Assembly: GCF_004217135.1 (NCBI RefSeq)
Contig: NZ_SHKK01000001.1
Span: 1,612,001 to 1,676,000 of the forward strand
Direction: 5' to 3'
DNA from: Micromonospora violae
GTDB lineage: Bacteria > Actinomycetota > Actinomycetes > Mycobacteriales > Micromonosporaceae
DNA length: 64,000 nucleotides
In this document: positions 34,574 to 41,695 of the stretch, piece after piece
Layout: each line of letters starts with the position of its first letter
How positions within the stretch are numbered: position 1 is the first letter of the stretch
The notes under the pieces: model-generated
Told to the model about the DNA's origin: nothing
Seen by the model: only the letters and a program-made list of their open reading frames with translations
Database searches by the model: none
Program-made: the position numbers and the translations under genes

Positions 34574-35149
34574 ATGTCCGTCGTCGCGATCCCCACCCGC
34601 CGCCACCCCGGGGTGCGTCCGGCCCGTCCGCGCACCAGCCCGACCCTGACCATCACCCTCGACCTCGTCCCCGGGCCGCTGAGCCCTCGGTTGGCCCGAC
34701 TGGTGCAGCTGCTCGGCGAGCTGGCCGAATCGGGCGAGGGCCACCTGCGCGCCGTGGAGGAGGCGGCGTCGGGGGAGGGCCACCTGCGCGCCCTGGAGGC
34801 GACCGCGTCGGGGCCGCGCCCCGCCACCGCCGAGCCGTCCGTCGCGGCGGACCACGTCCGCATCCTGGCCGGCTCGCGGATGGTCCGCCGGGGCGACCGG
34901 GTCATCGCACTGACCCGCATCGAGTACGAGCTGCTGCTGTTCCTGGCCGAGCGGCCCCGCCGGGTCTTCACCCGCCGACAACTGCTCGCCAGCGTCTGGG
35001 GCTACGAGCACGCGGTGGCCCGGACGGTGGACGTGCACGTCCGCCGGCTGCGCGCCAAGCTGGCCGGCTCGGAGATCGTCACCACCGTCTACGGGGTCGG
35101 CTACCGACTCGCCGACGAGGCCCCGATCAGCGTGGACCACCGCAGCTGA
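34574..35149 (+). CDS. Winged-helix (OmpR-type) regulator without receiver domain, paralogue 1
   Basis: A 191-residue protein. The first 90 residues are a variable region containing two copies of E-G-H-L-R-A-(V/L)-E-(E/A); the C-terminal 100 residues are an OmpR/PhoB-type DNA-binding domain ([55 protein letters not shown]). There is no phosphoacceptor receiver domain or partner kinase nearby, so activation must differ. ATG 34574 follows AGGAGG. It shares its layout with the next gene, implying tandem duplication. It may regulate the adjacent sulfur operon. Confidence 0.88.
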   Translation: MSVVAIPTRRHPGVRPARPRTSPTLTITLDLVPGPLSPRLARLVQLLGELAESGEGHLRAVEEAASGEGHLRALEATASGPRPATAEPSVAADHVRILAGSRMVRRGDRVIALTRIEYELLLFLAERPRRVFTRRQLLASVWGYEHAVARTVDVHVRRLRAKLAGSEIVTTVYGVGYRLADEAPISVDHRS

Positions 35150-35397
35150 GCCCTGGTCCGGCGGCGATGTGACCGGCCCGGTGAACCGGTCGGGGACCCC
35201 CGTATCGGGGCAACTCGACGACTCTGCTGTAATCATCAGGCCTCGTACGCAGAGCGAGCATTCGGCTCCGATGTGTTCGTCAATTGTCACATTCATGCAA
35301 CGCAGCCGCCTCTTGACCCTCGCCCAGGCGCCGGGAAGCATCGATGAAGCGGCGTCCCGGGCCGTGGGGAGATACCCGGACCAGCCCAAGGAGGACC

Positions 35398-36003
35398 ATG
35401 TCGGTCAGCCCCGCCTCGTCGCGCGCCGGATGGCATACGTCCCAGCCCGCGGTGCCCGGTCGACCTCCCGGCGGGCAGCGTCGCCCGGCGAACACCGCCG
35501 CGCCCGTGCTCACCGTGACGTTGTCCATCCCGCTGGCCTGTGAGGAGTCGCTGACCCCGGCGGCCCGTCGGCTGCTGGAGGCCGCCCGCGAGATGCTGGA
35601 ACGGGGGGAAGGCGTGATCATCGGTTCGGTCCCGGCCGAACGCCGCCCCGACCAGCCGCCCGCCAGCCGGACGCCGGCCCGCCCGCTCAGCTCGACCATC
35701 CCCGCCCTGCACATCCTCGCCTCGTCGCGCTCGGTGCTGCGTGACGACGAGCCGCTGCCGCTGACCCGGCTCGAGTTCGACCTGCTGCTGCACCTGGTCG
35801 CCCACCCGCGCCGGGTGTTCACCCGGCTGCAACTGCTCAACGCCGTCTGGGGCTACGAGCACGCCGGCGTACGCACCGTCGACGTGCACGTGCGGCGGCT
35901 GCGCGGCAAGGTCGGCGTGGACGTCCCGCTGGTCACCACCGTCTATGGCGTGGGCTACCGGCTGGCCGACGACGCCCGGGTCACCATCGACCGCACCGGC
36001 TGA
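35398..36003 (+). CDS. Winged-helix (OmpR-type) regulator without receiver domain, paralogue 2
   Basis: A 201-residue paralogue of the preceding gene with a similar C-terminal winged-helix domain ([55 protein letters not shown]) and a divergent, helical N-terminal half. ATG 35398 has AAGGAGG six bases upstream. The 248 bases between the two genes are relatively A/T-rich and should contain its promoter. No receiver domain is present. Target genes unknown. Confidence 0.88.
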   Translation: MSVSPASSRAGWHTSQPAVPGRPPGGQRRPANTAAPVLTVTLSIPLACEESLTPAARRLLEAAREMLERGEGVIIGSVPAERRPDQPPASRTPARPLSSTIPALHILASSRSVLRDDEPLPLTRLEFDLLLHLVAHPRRVFTRLQLLNAVWGYEHAGVRTVDVHVRRLRGKVGVDVPLVTTVYGVGYRLADDARVTIDRTG

Positions 36004-36044
36004 CCGGCGGCACCGCCGCAGCGGGCACGGGGCAGGATGGTCCG

Positions 36045-36707
36045 GTGCGCATCCGCCCCATCTCGCCCGACCTGCTCGTCGCCGAGCTGACCGGCCGGCT
36101 GGCCGACGCGGCGACCCGCGCCGCGACCGATCCCGCCGGGCCCGCCCGGCTGCGGGTGGCCGTGGACGGCGCCCCGGCCGCCGGCGGCGACGACCTGGCC
36201 GCGGCGCTCGTCGACCCGCTGCGCGCCCAGGGCCGCCCGGTGCTGCACGTGCGCGCCACCGACTTCCTCCGCCCCGCGTCGCTGCGCTTCGAGTTGGGCC
36301 GCACCAACCCGGACTCCTTCTACGAGGCCTGGGTCGACGAGGCCGGGCTGCGCCGCGAGGTGCTCGACCCGGCCGGTCCGGGGGGCACCGGCCGGCTTCT
36401 CCCGTCGCTCTGGGACGCCGACGCCGACCGGGCCAGCCGCGCCCGCTACGTCGATCTGCCGCCCGGCGGCGTCGTCCTGGTCAGCGGCTCGCTCCTGCTC
36501 GGCGGTGGCCTGCCCTTCGACGTCACCGTCCACCTGGAGCTGTCCCCGGCGGCGCTGCGCCGACGGACCGAACCACCCCAGCAGTGGGCGCTGCCGGCCT
36601 TCGACCGGTACGCCGAGGAGGTCGTCCCGGCGAGCTTCGCCGACGTGGTGGTACGCGCCGACGACCCCCGCCGACCAGCGCTCGTCGAACCCGGCGGGAA
36701 CGGCTGA
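36045..36707 (+). CDS. Uridine kinase-like protein with degenerate P-loop
   Basis: A 220-residue protein matching actinobacterial proteins annotated as uridine kinase: R-V-A-V-D-G-A-P-A-A-G-G-D-D-L-A at the expected P-loop, then VLHVRATDFLRPASLRFE and LLLGGGLPFDVTVHLELS. The P-loop lacks the invariant lysine and the Ser/Thr (G-A-P-A-A-G-G-D-D instead of G-x-x-G-x-G-K-S/T), so kinase activity is doubtful. The start is GTG 36045. It may be a non-catalytic or altered nucleotide-binding protein. Confidence 0.65.
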   Translation: MRIRPISPDLLVAELTGRLADAATRAATDPAGPARLRVAVDGAPAAGGDDLAAALVDPLRAQGRPVLHVRATDFLRPASLRFELGRTNPDSFYEAWVDEAGLRREVLDPAGPGGTGRLLPSLWDADADRASRARYVDLPPGGVVLVSGSLLLGGGLPFDVTVHLELSPAALRRRTEPPQQWALPAFDRYAEEVVPASFADVVVRADDPRRPALVEPGGNG

Positions 36708-36728
36708 CCACAACCGAGGAATTTGTCG

Positions 36729-36754
36729 GTTTGCGCGGCTGATCGGGCGGGTAC
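36729..36754 (+). promoter_or_regulatory. SigB-type promoter of the DksA/TraR gene
   Basis: GTTT (36729-36732), 16-base spacer, GGGTAC (36749-36754). A complete match to GNNT-N14-16-GGGTA(C/T). The leader to 36873 is about 110 bases. Confidence 0.7.
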
Positions 36755-36872
36755 TCGCCCGGCTCACAGAGCGCGGGTGATCGCCCGCGTACCCAACGCG
36801 ACCGTGACCGGGGCCCCGCGCCGCCGGCACCCGGTTCACCGTGAGCCACAGGCCCAGGAAAGGCAGGCAGCG

Positions 36873-37271
36873 ATGCTCGTCCACGACACGGTCGGTACGA
36901 CCCGGTCCCAGACGGAGATCGATCAGATCCGACAGTCGCTCCAGGCGCGCTACGACGAGCTGACCGCGGAGTACGACCAGGCGGTGCTGCAGAGCCAGGT
37001 GTTGCGGCTGGTGGAGGTCGGCGACACCGCCGGCGACGACCAGGCCGACAGCGGCACCAAGACCGCCGAGCGGGACACCGCCCAGTCCCTGCTGCGCACG
37101 ATCCTCGACCGCCGCGCCCAGTACGAGCACGCCCTCGGCCGGCTCGAAGAGGGCACCTACGGGTGGTGCGAGGGCTGCGCGGCGGCGATCCCGGTGGAGC
37201 GGCTGGAAATCTTCCCGTCCGCCACCACGTGTGTGACGTGCAAGCAGACTCGCGAACGGCGGGCGGCCTGA
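36873..37271 (+). CDS. DksA/TraR C4-type zinc-finger protein
   Basis: A 132-residue protein with a helical N-terminal coiled coil (residues about 12-90) and a C4 zinc finger, C-E-G-C and C-V-T-C, at about residues 100-124, the DksA/TraR layout. Family members bind the secondary channel of RNA polymerase, but actinobacterial versions usually lack the acidic coiled-coil tip of true DksA; the tip here is not clear. A SigB-type promoter lies upstream, fitting a stress role. Confidence 0.9.
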   Translation: MLVHDTVGTTRSQTEIDQIRQSLQARYDELTAEYDQAVLQSQVLRLVEVGDTAGDDQADSGTKTAERDTAQSLLRTILDRRAQYEHALGRLEEGTYGWCEGCAAAIPVERLEIFPSATTCVTCKQTRERRAA

Positions 37272-37319
37272 GCGACGCCAGCGGTTGCCGGTCGGCCCGC
37301 GACGCGATGGACTGCCACC

Positions 37320-38189
37320 ATGGGTGACATCCTCGTGGGCACCGCGTCCTGGACCGACCGCACGCTGCTGGACTCGGGGTGGTACCCGCAGACCGCGGAC
37401 ACCTCCGAGAAACGGCTGGCCTACTACGCCCGGCAGTTCCCGCTGGTCGAAGTGGACGCCACCTACTACTCGCCGCCCGCCGAGGCGACCGCCCGGCTGT
37501 GGGCCGAGCGCACCCCGGCCGGTTTCACCTTCAACATCAAGGCGTTCAGCCTGCTGACCGGGCACCCGACCCGGGTCAGCGCGCTCTACAAGGACCTGCG
37601 CCCGGAGACCGACAAGAAAAACGTCTACCCCGACGACCTGCCCGCGCAGTCGTACGAGGAGGTGTGGACGCGCTTCCTGTCCGCGCTGGACCCGCTGGTC
37701 GAGGCCGGCAAGCTGGGCGCGCTGCTGTTCCAGTTCCCGCCCTGGTTCACCATCAAGCGGGCCAACAAGCAGTACCTGCTGGAGGTGGCGAAGCGCTGCG
37801 CGCCACTACGCCCGGTGTACGAGTTCCGGCACGCCTCCTGGTTCGACGGCGACAACGCCGACGAGACCCTGACCTTCCTGCGCGAGCACCACCTGCCGTA
37901 CGTCTGTGTGGACATGCCGCAGGGTCACCGCTCGTCGCTGCCCCCGGTGCTGGCCGCCACCGCGGACCTCGCGGTGATGCGTTTCCACGGCCACAGCGAC
38001 AAGTGGACCAGCAAGGACATTCACGAGAAGTTCGGCTACCACTACTCCAAGCGGGAGTTGGCCGACTGGGCGCCGAAGCTGCGCGAGCTGGCCGACGAGG
38101 CCGGGCAGACCCACGTTCTCATGAACAACTGCTACCGCGACTACGCGCAGACCAACGCGAAGACCCTCGCGGATCTCCTCAACGACTGA
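37320..38189 (+). CDS. DUF72 (YecE-like) protein
   Basis: A 289-residue DUF72 protein with a TIM-barrel-like fold. Recognised by GTASWTDRTLLDSGWYP, FPLVEVDATYYSPP, FTFNIKAFSLLTGHP, GALLFQFPPWF, VYEFRHASWF, and MRFHGHSDKW near the C-terminus with conserved His and Asp. Its biochemical role is unknown; structure relatives suggest a sugar- or nucleotide-type ligand. It stands alone, 48 bases after the DksA-like gene. Confidence 0.92.
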   Translation: MGDILVGTASWTDRTLLDSGWYPQTADTSEKRLAYYARQFPLVEVDATYYSPPAEATARLWAERTPAGFTFNIKAFSLLTGHPTRVSALYKDLRPETDKKNVYPDDLPAQSYEEVWTRFLSALDPLVEAGKLGALLFQFPPWFTIKRANKQYLLEVAKRCAPLRPVYEFRHASWFDGDNADETLTFLREHHLPYVCVDMPQGHRSSLPPVLAATADLAVMRFHGHSDKWTSKDIHEKFGYHYSKRELADWAPKLRELADEAGQTHVLMNNCYRDYAQTNAKTLADLLND

Positions 38190-38300
38190 CCTCACCCGAT
38201 CCGGGTGGGGCCGTCTCACCCGAGTCACGGCGAGGGTGGACGCGGTGGGTACGGCCGCCCATGGACGGCCGACGCCGGAGACGACACGGAGGTGACGGGT

Positions 38301-38486
38301 ATGACGGTTCGAGTGGTGACGGATCGACGGCGTGGTGCCGTCCTGCACGTGGTCGGCACGGCCGACAACGCCCGGCGCGCCCCGCAGGGCAGCCCGGTAC
38401 GGGCCCGCCGTGGCCCGACGGGGCCGCCGCGCCGCACCGACGACCGACGGTTGGGCAGCACGGAACGGGGGTCGACCGATGGCTGA
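38301..38486 (+). CDS. Possible small basic protein coupled to DUF2267
   Basis: A possible 61-residue protein (starts MTVRVVTDRRRGAVLHVVG) followed by a basic Arg/Pro/Gly-rich tail. A good ribosome site, GGAGG, lies eight bases upstream of ATG 38301, and its end overlaps the start of the next gene by eight bases, as expected for translational coupling. Codon third positions are moderately GC-rich. No known domain. It could also be a leader-type open reading frame. Confidence 0.4.
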   Translation: MTVRVVTDRRRGAVLHVVGTADNARRAPQGSPVRARRGPTGPPRRTDDRRLGSTERGSTDG

Positions 38487-38907
38487 CACGATGCACTCCG
38501 CATTCGAGTCCTCGCTGGACAAGACGAACCTCATCCTCAAGGACATCGAGGACGCCTACGGCTGGCCGAAGGAACGGCGCAACCAGTCGTACGCGGCCCT
38601 GCGCACGGTGCTGCACCTGCTGCGCGATCGGCTGGCGGTGGACGAGAGCGTCGAGTTCGCTCAGCAGTTGCCCGTGCTGGTCCGGGGCATCTACTTCGAC
38701 GGCTGGGTGCCCTCCGACGTGCCGATCAAGCTCAACCGTGACGACTTCCTCTACGAGGTCCGCCAGGGCTTCCCGTACGACGCGGAGGGCGGCGCGGAGC
38801 GGGTGACGCAGGTGGTGCTGGATACGCTGCGCCGCCACGTCACCCAGGGCGAGTGGGAGGACGTGAAGGACACCATGCCCAAGGATCTCGCCAAGATGAT
38901 GCCGTGA
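38479..38907 (+). CDS. DUF2267 domain-containing protein (second copy)
   Basis: A 142-residue helical protein of the DUF2267 family, only distantly similar to the one at 5253. The pattern YAALRTVLHLLRDRLAVDESVEFAQQLP and ERVTQVVLDTLRRHVTQGEWEDVKDTMPKDLAKMM is typical, as is FYDGW-like IYFDGWVP. Function unknown; the family often sits in stress regulons. A 13-bp hairpin follows the stop. Confidence 0.9.
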   Translation: MADTMHSAFESSLDKTNLILKDIEDAYGWPKERRNQSYAALRTVLHLLRDRLAVDESVEFAQQLPVLVRGIYFDGWVPSDVPIKLNRDDFLYEVRQGFPYDAEGGAERVTQVVLDTLRRHVTQGEWEDVKDTMPKDLAKMMP

Positions 38908-38923
38908 CGGCCTGACCGCCGCC

Positions 38924-38954
38924 GAGCCCGCCCGACCACCCGTCGGGCGGGCTC
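38924..38954 (+). terminator. Strong hairpin terminator after DUF2267
   Basis: A perfect 13-bp stem, GAGCCCGCCCGAC / GTCGGGCGGGCTC, with a five-base loop, 17 bases after the stop. This isolates the DUF2267 gene from the repeat-protein/JmjC operon downstream. Confidence 0.8.
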
Positions 38955-39141
38955 AGTCGTCGGCCCCAGCGGCGGGGGGGTGGGCACCCCTGCGTGGCAC
39001 GCTGCGCCGCCGCTGGCGAACTGCCCGTGTCGCCCCGGTTCGGCGTCTACGGTGAGGGTTAGAGAAGATCGCGCGTGGGGTACCACCCGCAGCACGACGG
39101 AGCCCGGCGTACGGCGGGGCGGCACACCCGAGGGAGTACCG

Positions 39142-39447
39142 ATGGCACTCAACGATGACGACATGCAGACCACCGGAGGCGGCGGCGCGGAGGGCCCGGC
39201 CGACGGTGGCGCGACCCCCGGTCAGCACGACGGTGGCGCCGATGGCGGCGCGGAGGGTCCCGCCGATGGTGGTGCCACCCCGGGTCAGCACGACGGTGGC
39301 GCGGACGGCAGTGCGGAGGGTCCCGCCGACGGTGGTGCCACCCCGGGTCAGCACGACGGTGGCGCCGATGGCAGTGCGGAGGGTCCCGCCGATGGTGGTG
39401 CCACCCCCGGACAGCAGGACGGCGGCGCTGACGGCAGCGCCCGGTAG
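39142..39447 (+). CDS. Tandem-repeat Gly/Asp-rich protein, candidate substrate of the adjacent JmjC oxygenase
   Basis: A 101-residue protein: a 12-residue leader (MALNDDDMQTTG), four 21-residue repeats (residues 13-33, 34-54, 55-75, 76-96) and a five-residue tail. Each repeat reads (D/G)-G-(G/S)-A-E-G-P-A-D-G-G-A-T-P-G-Q-(H/Q)-D-G-G-A, so it is acidic and disordered, without Cys or aromatic residues. ATG 39142 follows AGGGAG. The JmjC-type oxygenase gene starts nine bases after its stop, so both are certainly co-transcribed. Repeating Asp and His residues next to such an enzyme suggest a hydroxylated peptide (RiPP-like) or a repeat target protein. This is inference; the family is not one I recognise. 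Confidence 0.75.
   Translation: MALNDDDMQTTGGGGAEGPADGGATPGQHDGGADGGAEGPADGGATPGQHDGGADGSAEGPADGGATPGQHDGGADGSAEGPADGGATPGQQDGGADGSAR
39178..39429 (+). repeat. Four 63-bp tandem coding repeats
   Basis: Units at 39178-39240, 39241-39303, 39304-39366 and 39367-39429 encode the 21-residue repeats. Units two to four are very similar at DNA level while the first shows more synonymous differences, suggesting recent duplication or gene conversion within the array. The last unit ends with Gln instead of His. Confidence 0.9.
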
Positions 39448-39456
39448 CGGCACGCC

Positions 39457-40731
39457 ATGACCGACCTCGACCCGCCGGGCGGCCACCACGGCCGCCCGGC
39501 GGTTCCGTCCGCCGAGGCCACCGCCCTGGCTCGCTGCGTCTCGGTCGAACCGGCCAAGTTCGCCGCCGCGCACTGGGGGCACACCCCATTACTGTCCCGC
39601 GCCGCCGAACTGCCCAACCCGGCCGGCTTCACCGACCTGCTCAGCCCCGCCGACGCCGACGAGTTGCTGAGCCGGCGCGGTCTGCGTACCCCGTTCCTGC
39701 GGGTCGCCAAGGACGGCCAGTTGGTCGCGGCGGCGCGCTGGACCGGCGGCGGCGGCGCGGGTGCCGAGATCGGCGACCAGGTGCTCGACGAGCGGGTCCT
39801 GGAGCAGTACACGTCCGGTGCCACCCTGGTATTGCAGGGACTGCACCGGCTCTGGCCGCCGCTGGTCGACTTCGCCCGCGACCTGGGTCTCGCGCTCCAC
39901 CAGCCGTTGCAGATCAACGCCTATCTGACGCCGGCCGGCAGCCAAGGCTTCGCCACCCACTACGACACCCACGACGTGTTCGTGCTCCAGGTCGACGGCC
40001 GCAAACACTGGCGCATCCACCCGCCCGTGCTGCCCGACCCGCTGGAGAAGCAGCAGTGGGGTGGCCGCGCCGACGAGGTCGGCGCCACCGCCCAGGGCCC
40101 GGCCGCGCTCGACGTCGTGCTCGCCCCCGGTGACGCCCTCTACCTGCCTCGGGGGTGGCTGCACAGCGCGCAGGCGCAGGACGCCAGCTCACTGCACCTG
40201 ACCGTGGGCATCCGCGCACTCACCCGCTACGCCCTGGTCGAGGAGTTGCTGACGCTGGCCGCCGAGGACCAGCGGCTGCGGGCCAGCCTGCCGTTCGGCA
40301 CCGACGTCGCCGACCCGGACGCCATCGAGCCGGAGCTGACCGAGACGGTGGAGGCGTTGCGGGACTGGCTGCTGCGCGCCGACCCGGGCGCGGTCGCCGC
40401 CCGGCTGCGGCAGCGCGCCTGGCCGGCCGCCCGCCCAGCGCCCATCCGACCGCTCGCCCAGGCCGAGGCTCTGGCCACCCTGGACGCCGATTCCTGGGTC
40501 ACCCTGCGGCCCGGTCTGCGCTGGCAGCTCGTGCCGCACGACGCGGACACGGTGGCGCTGCGGCTCTTCGACCGCACCATCACCCTGCCCGCGAGCTGCG
40601 AGCCGGCCGCCCGCGCGCTGCTCACCGGTGCCGTCACCCGGGTCGGTGACCTGCCCGGCCTGCCCGACGACGCCGACCGGGTCACCCTGGCCCGCCGACT
40701 GCTCCGCGAGGCCGTCCTGGTCCCGGCCTGA
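39457..40731 (+). CDS. JmjC/cupin-8 (ROXA/YcfD-like) 2-oxoglutarate oxygenase
   Basis: A 424-residue protein with the cupin-8/JmjC core of bacterial ribosomal-protein hydroxylases. The iron site is H168-Y-D170 (in FATHYDTHDVFVLQ) with H236 (PRGWLHSA), preceded by LQINAYLTPAGSQG and followed by a dimerisation/winged-helix region. Such enzymes use Fe(II) and 2-oxoglutarate to hydroxylate Arg, His, Asp or Asn side chains. E. coli YcfD acts on ribosomal protein L16; here the gene is nine bases behind a repeat protein, so that protein may be the substrate. The start is ATG 39457. Confidence 0.88.
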   Translation: MTDLDPPGGHHGRPAVPSAEATALARCVSVEPAKFAAAHWGHTPLLSRAAELPNPAGFTDLLSPADADELLSRRGLRTPFLRVAKDGQLVAAARWTGGGGAGAEIGDQVLDERVLEQYTSGATLVLQGLHRLWPPLVDFARDLGLALHQPLQINAYLTPAGSQGFATHYDTHDVFVLQVDGRKHWRIHPPVLPDPLEKQQWGGRADEVGATAQGPAALDVVLAPGDALYLPRGWLHSAQAQDASSLHLTVGIRALTRYALVEELLTLAAEDQRLRASLPFGTDVADPDAIEPELTETVEALRDWLLRADPGAVAARLRQRAWPAARPAPIRPLAQAEALATLDADSWVTLRPGLRWQLVPHDADTVALRLFDRTITLPASCEPAARALLTGAVTRVGDLPGLPDDADRVTLARRLLREAVLVPA

Positions 40732-40788
40732 CCGGGCCAGGCTTGGCCGGGCCAGGCTTGGCCGGGCGGGCGGCCGGCCGGGCGGGCG

Positions 40789-40867
40789 CTGATCCACTCG
40801 GGTTTCTGAAAGTCGCGGGGTCCGGACGTCGCGGAAGGCCCGGTTTCCTGAAAGCCGAGTCGATCAC
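40789..40867. repeat. 79-bp intergenic palindromic element, copy B
   Basis: Same length and end sequences as copy A at 29371-29449: left TGATCCACTCGGGTTTC, right AAAGCCGAGTCGATCAC. Both copies sit between genes. They share their outer arms best and the loop least, as expected for a folded element. Confidence 0.8.
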
Positions 40868-40930
40868 GCCCCGGCGCCCCGGCGCGGGCCTCATTGCCCC
40901 GGCGCGGGCCGTCTCGGCCAGCGCGCGGGC

Positions 40931-40990
40931 CGTGCCCGCCGGCTTCGGGCCGTGCCCGCCGGCTTCGGGCCGTGCCCGCCGGCTTCGGGC
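40931..40990. repeat. Three 20-bp tandem repeats
   Basis: Three identical copies of CGTGCCCGCCGGCTTCGGGC at 40931-40950, 40951-40970 and 40971-40990, just downstream of the convergent membrane-protein gene's stop. Non-coding. Confidence 0.85.
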
Positions 40991-41032
40991 CGCCCCGCCA
41001 GCGCGCGGGCCGCCCCGCTGGCGCGGGCGGGG

Positions 41033-41695
41033 TCAGCGGCCGAGCGCCAGGAGCAGGGCGGTGGTCAGCAGACCGGCGCCGAGGACCACGGTGATCGGCC
41101 GGGGCCCGAGCACCGCGTGCCGGCGGTCGGCCAGCACCCGCGCCGGCACCAGACCCACCAGCGGCCCGAGCAGCGTCACCACCAGCGCCAGCACCGGCAG
41201 TCCGACCGCCAGGTCGCCGCCGTACCCGACGCCGAGCGCGCGGGCACCGGCGCCCAGCGCGTACGCCAGCACCCCGCCGGCCACCCCGCAGAGCGCCAAC
41301 AGTGGGTTGACCGAGCCGGGCAGCTCGCCCGGCTGCCCGGCCCGGTCGAGCAGGTCGCGGGCCTTGGCGAGCAGCGGCACAGGGTCGGTGGCCGTGACGC
41401 CGGTCGCCGGGGCGGGTGGGCCGCCGAGGCGGCGGGCACCGAGGCGCGAGCGGACCTGTTGCCACAGGTGGGCCACCTCGGCGTCGACCCGTTCCTGCTG
41501 TTCCCGGGCGGCAACGAACTCCTCCTCGGCGCTCTGGAGCTGCTCGGCCGCGTCGGCGACGGCCTGCTGGGCGGCGGCGCACTGCCGCTCGTGCCAGGTG
41601 TGCGCCTCGGCGCGCTGCTCGCGTACCCGCGCGGTGAGGTCGGCCAGCCGCCGCAGCTGTGCCGCGTACGTCTCGCTGGTCACCGGTTCGTTCAT
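41033..41695 (-). CDS. Coiled-coil membrane protein, fourth gene of the FtsK/SpoIIIE operon
   Basis: A 220-residue protein with a long N-terminal coiled coil (residues about 8-85, rich in Glu, Gln and Arg) followed by three hydrophobic segments (LALCGVAGGVLAYALGAG, LAVGLPVLALVVTLLGPLVGLVPA, ITVVLGAGLLTTALLLALG). Topology therefore places the coiled coil on one side of the membrane. Its ATG overlaps the stop of the ATPase gene (ATGA), so it is translationally coupled. Not recognised as a known family. A role as membrane anchor for the ATPase is plausible. Confidence 0.75.
   Translation of the reverse strand: MNEPVTSETYAAQLRRLADLTARVREQRAEAHTWHERQCAAAQQAVADAAEQLQSAEEEFVAAREQQERVDAEVAHLWQQVRSRLGARRLGGPPAPATGVTATDPVPLLAKARDLLDRAGQPGELPGSVNPLLALCGVAGGVLAYALGAGARALGVGYGGDLAVGLPVLALVVTLLGPLVGLVPARVLADRRHAVLGPRPITVVLGAGLLTTALLLALGR

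Larger units (their letters stand above)
40732..41032. other. Repeat-rich intergenic region
   Basis: This 301-base gap between convergent genes has no gene. It holds the second 79-bp palindromic element, a 20-bp tandem repeat and short GGCCAGGCTTGGCC repeats at 40733-40770. Confidence 0.7.

Noticed and set aside
36723..36872. Longer start (GTG/TTG at 36723) for the DksA-like gene
   Set aside because: The SigB-type promoter lies inside that extension and the sequence is not conserved-looking.
38247..38252. GGGTAC as a SigB-type promoter before the small gene at 38301
   Set aside because: No GNNT element occurs at the required 14-16 base spacing.
39057..39083. GGTT-N17-GGGTAC before the repeat-protein gene
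   Set aside because: The spacer is one base beyond the accepted 14-16 range and -35 match is weak; left as an unproven possibility.
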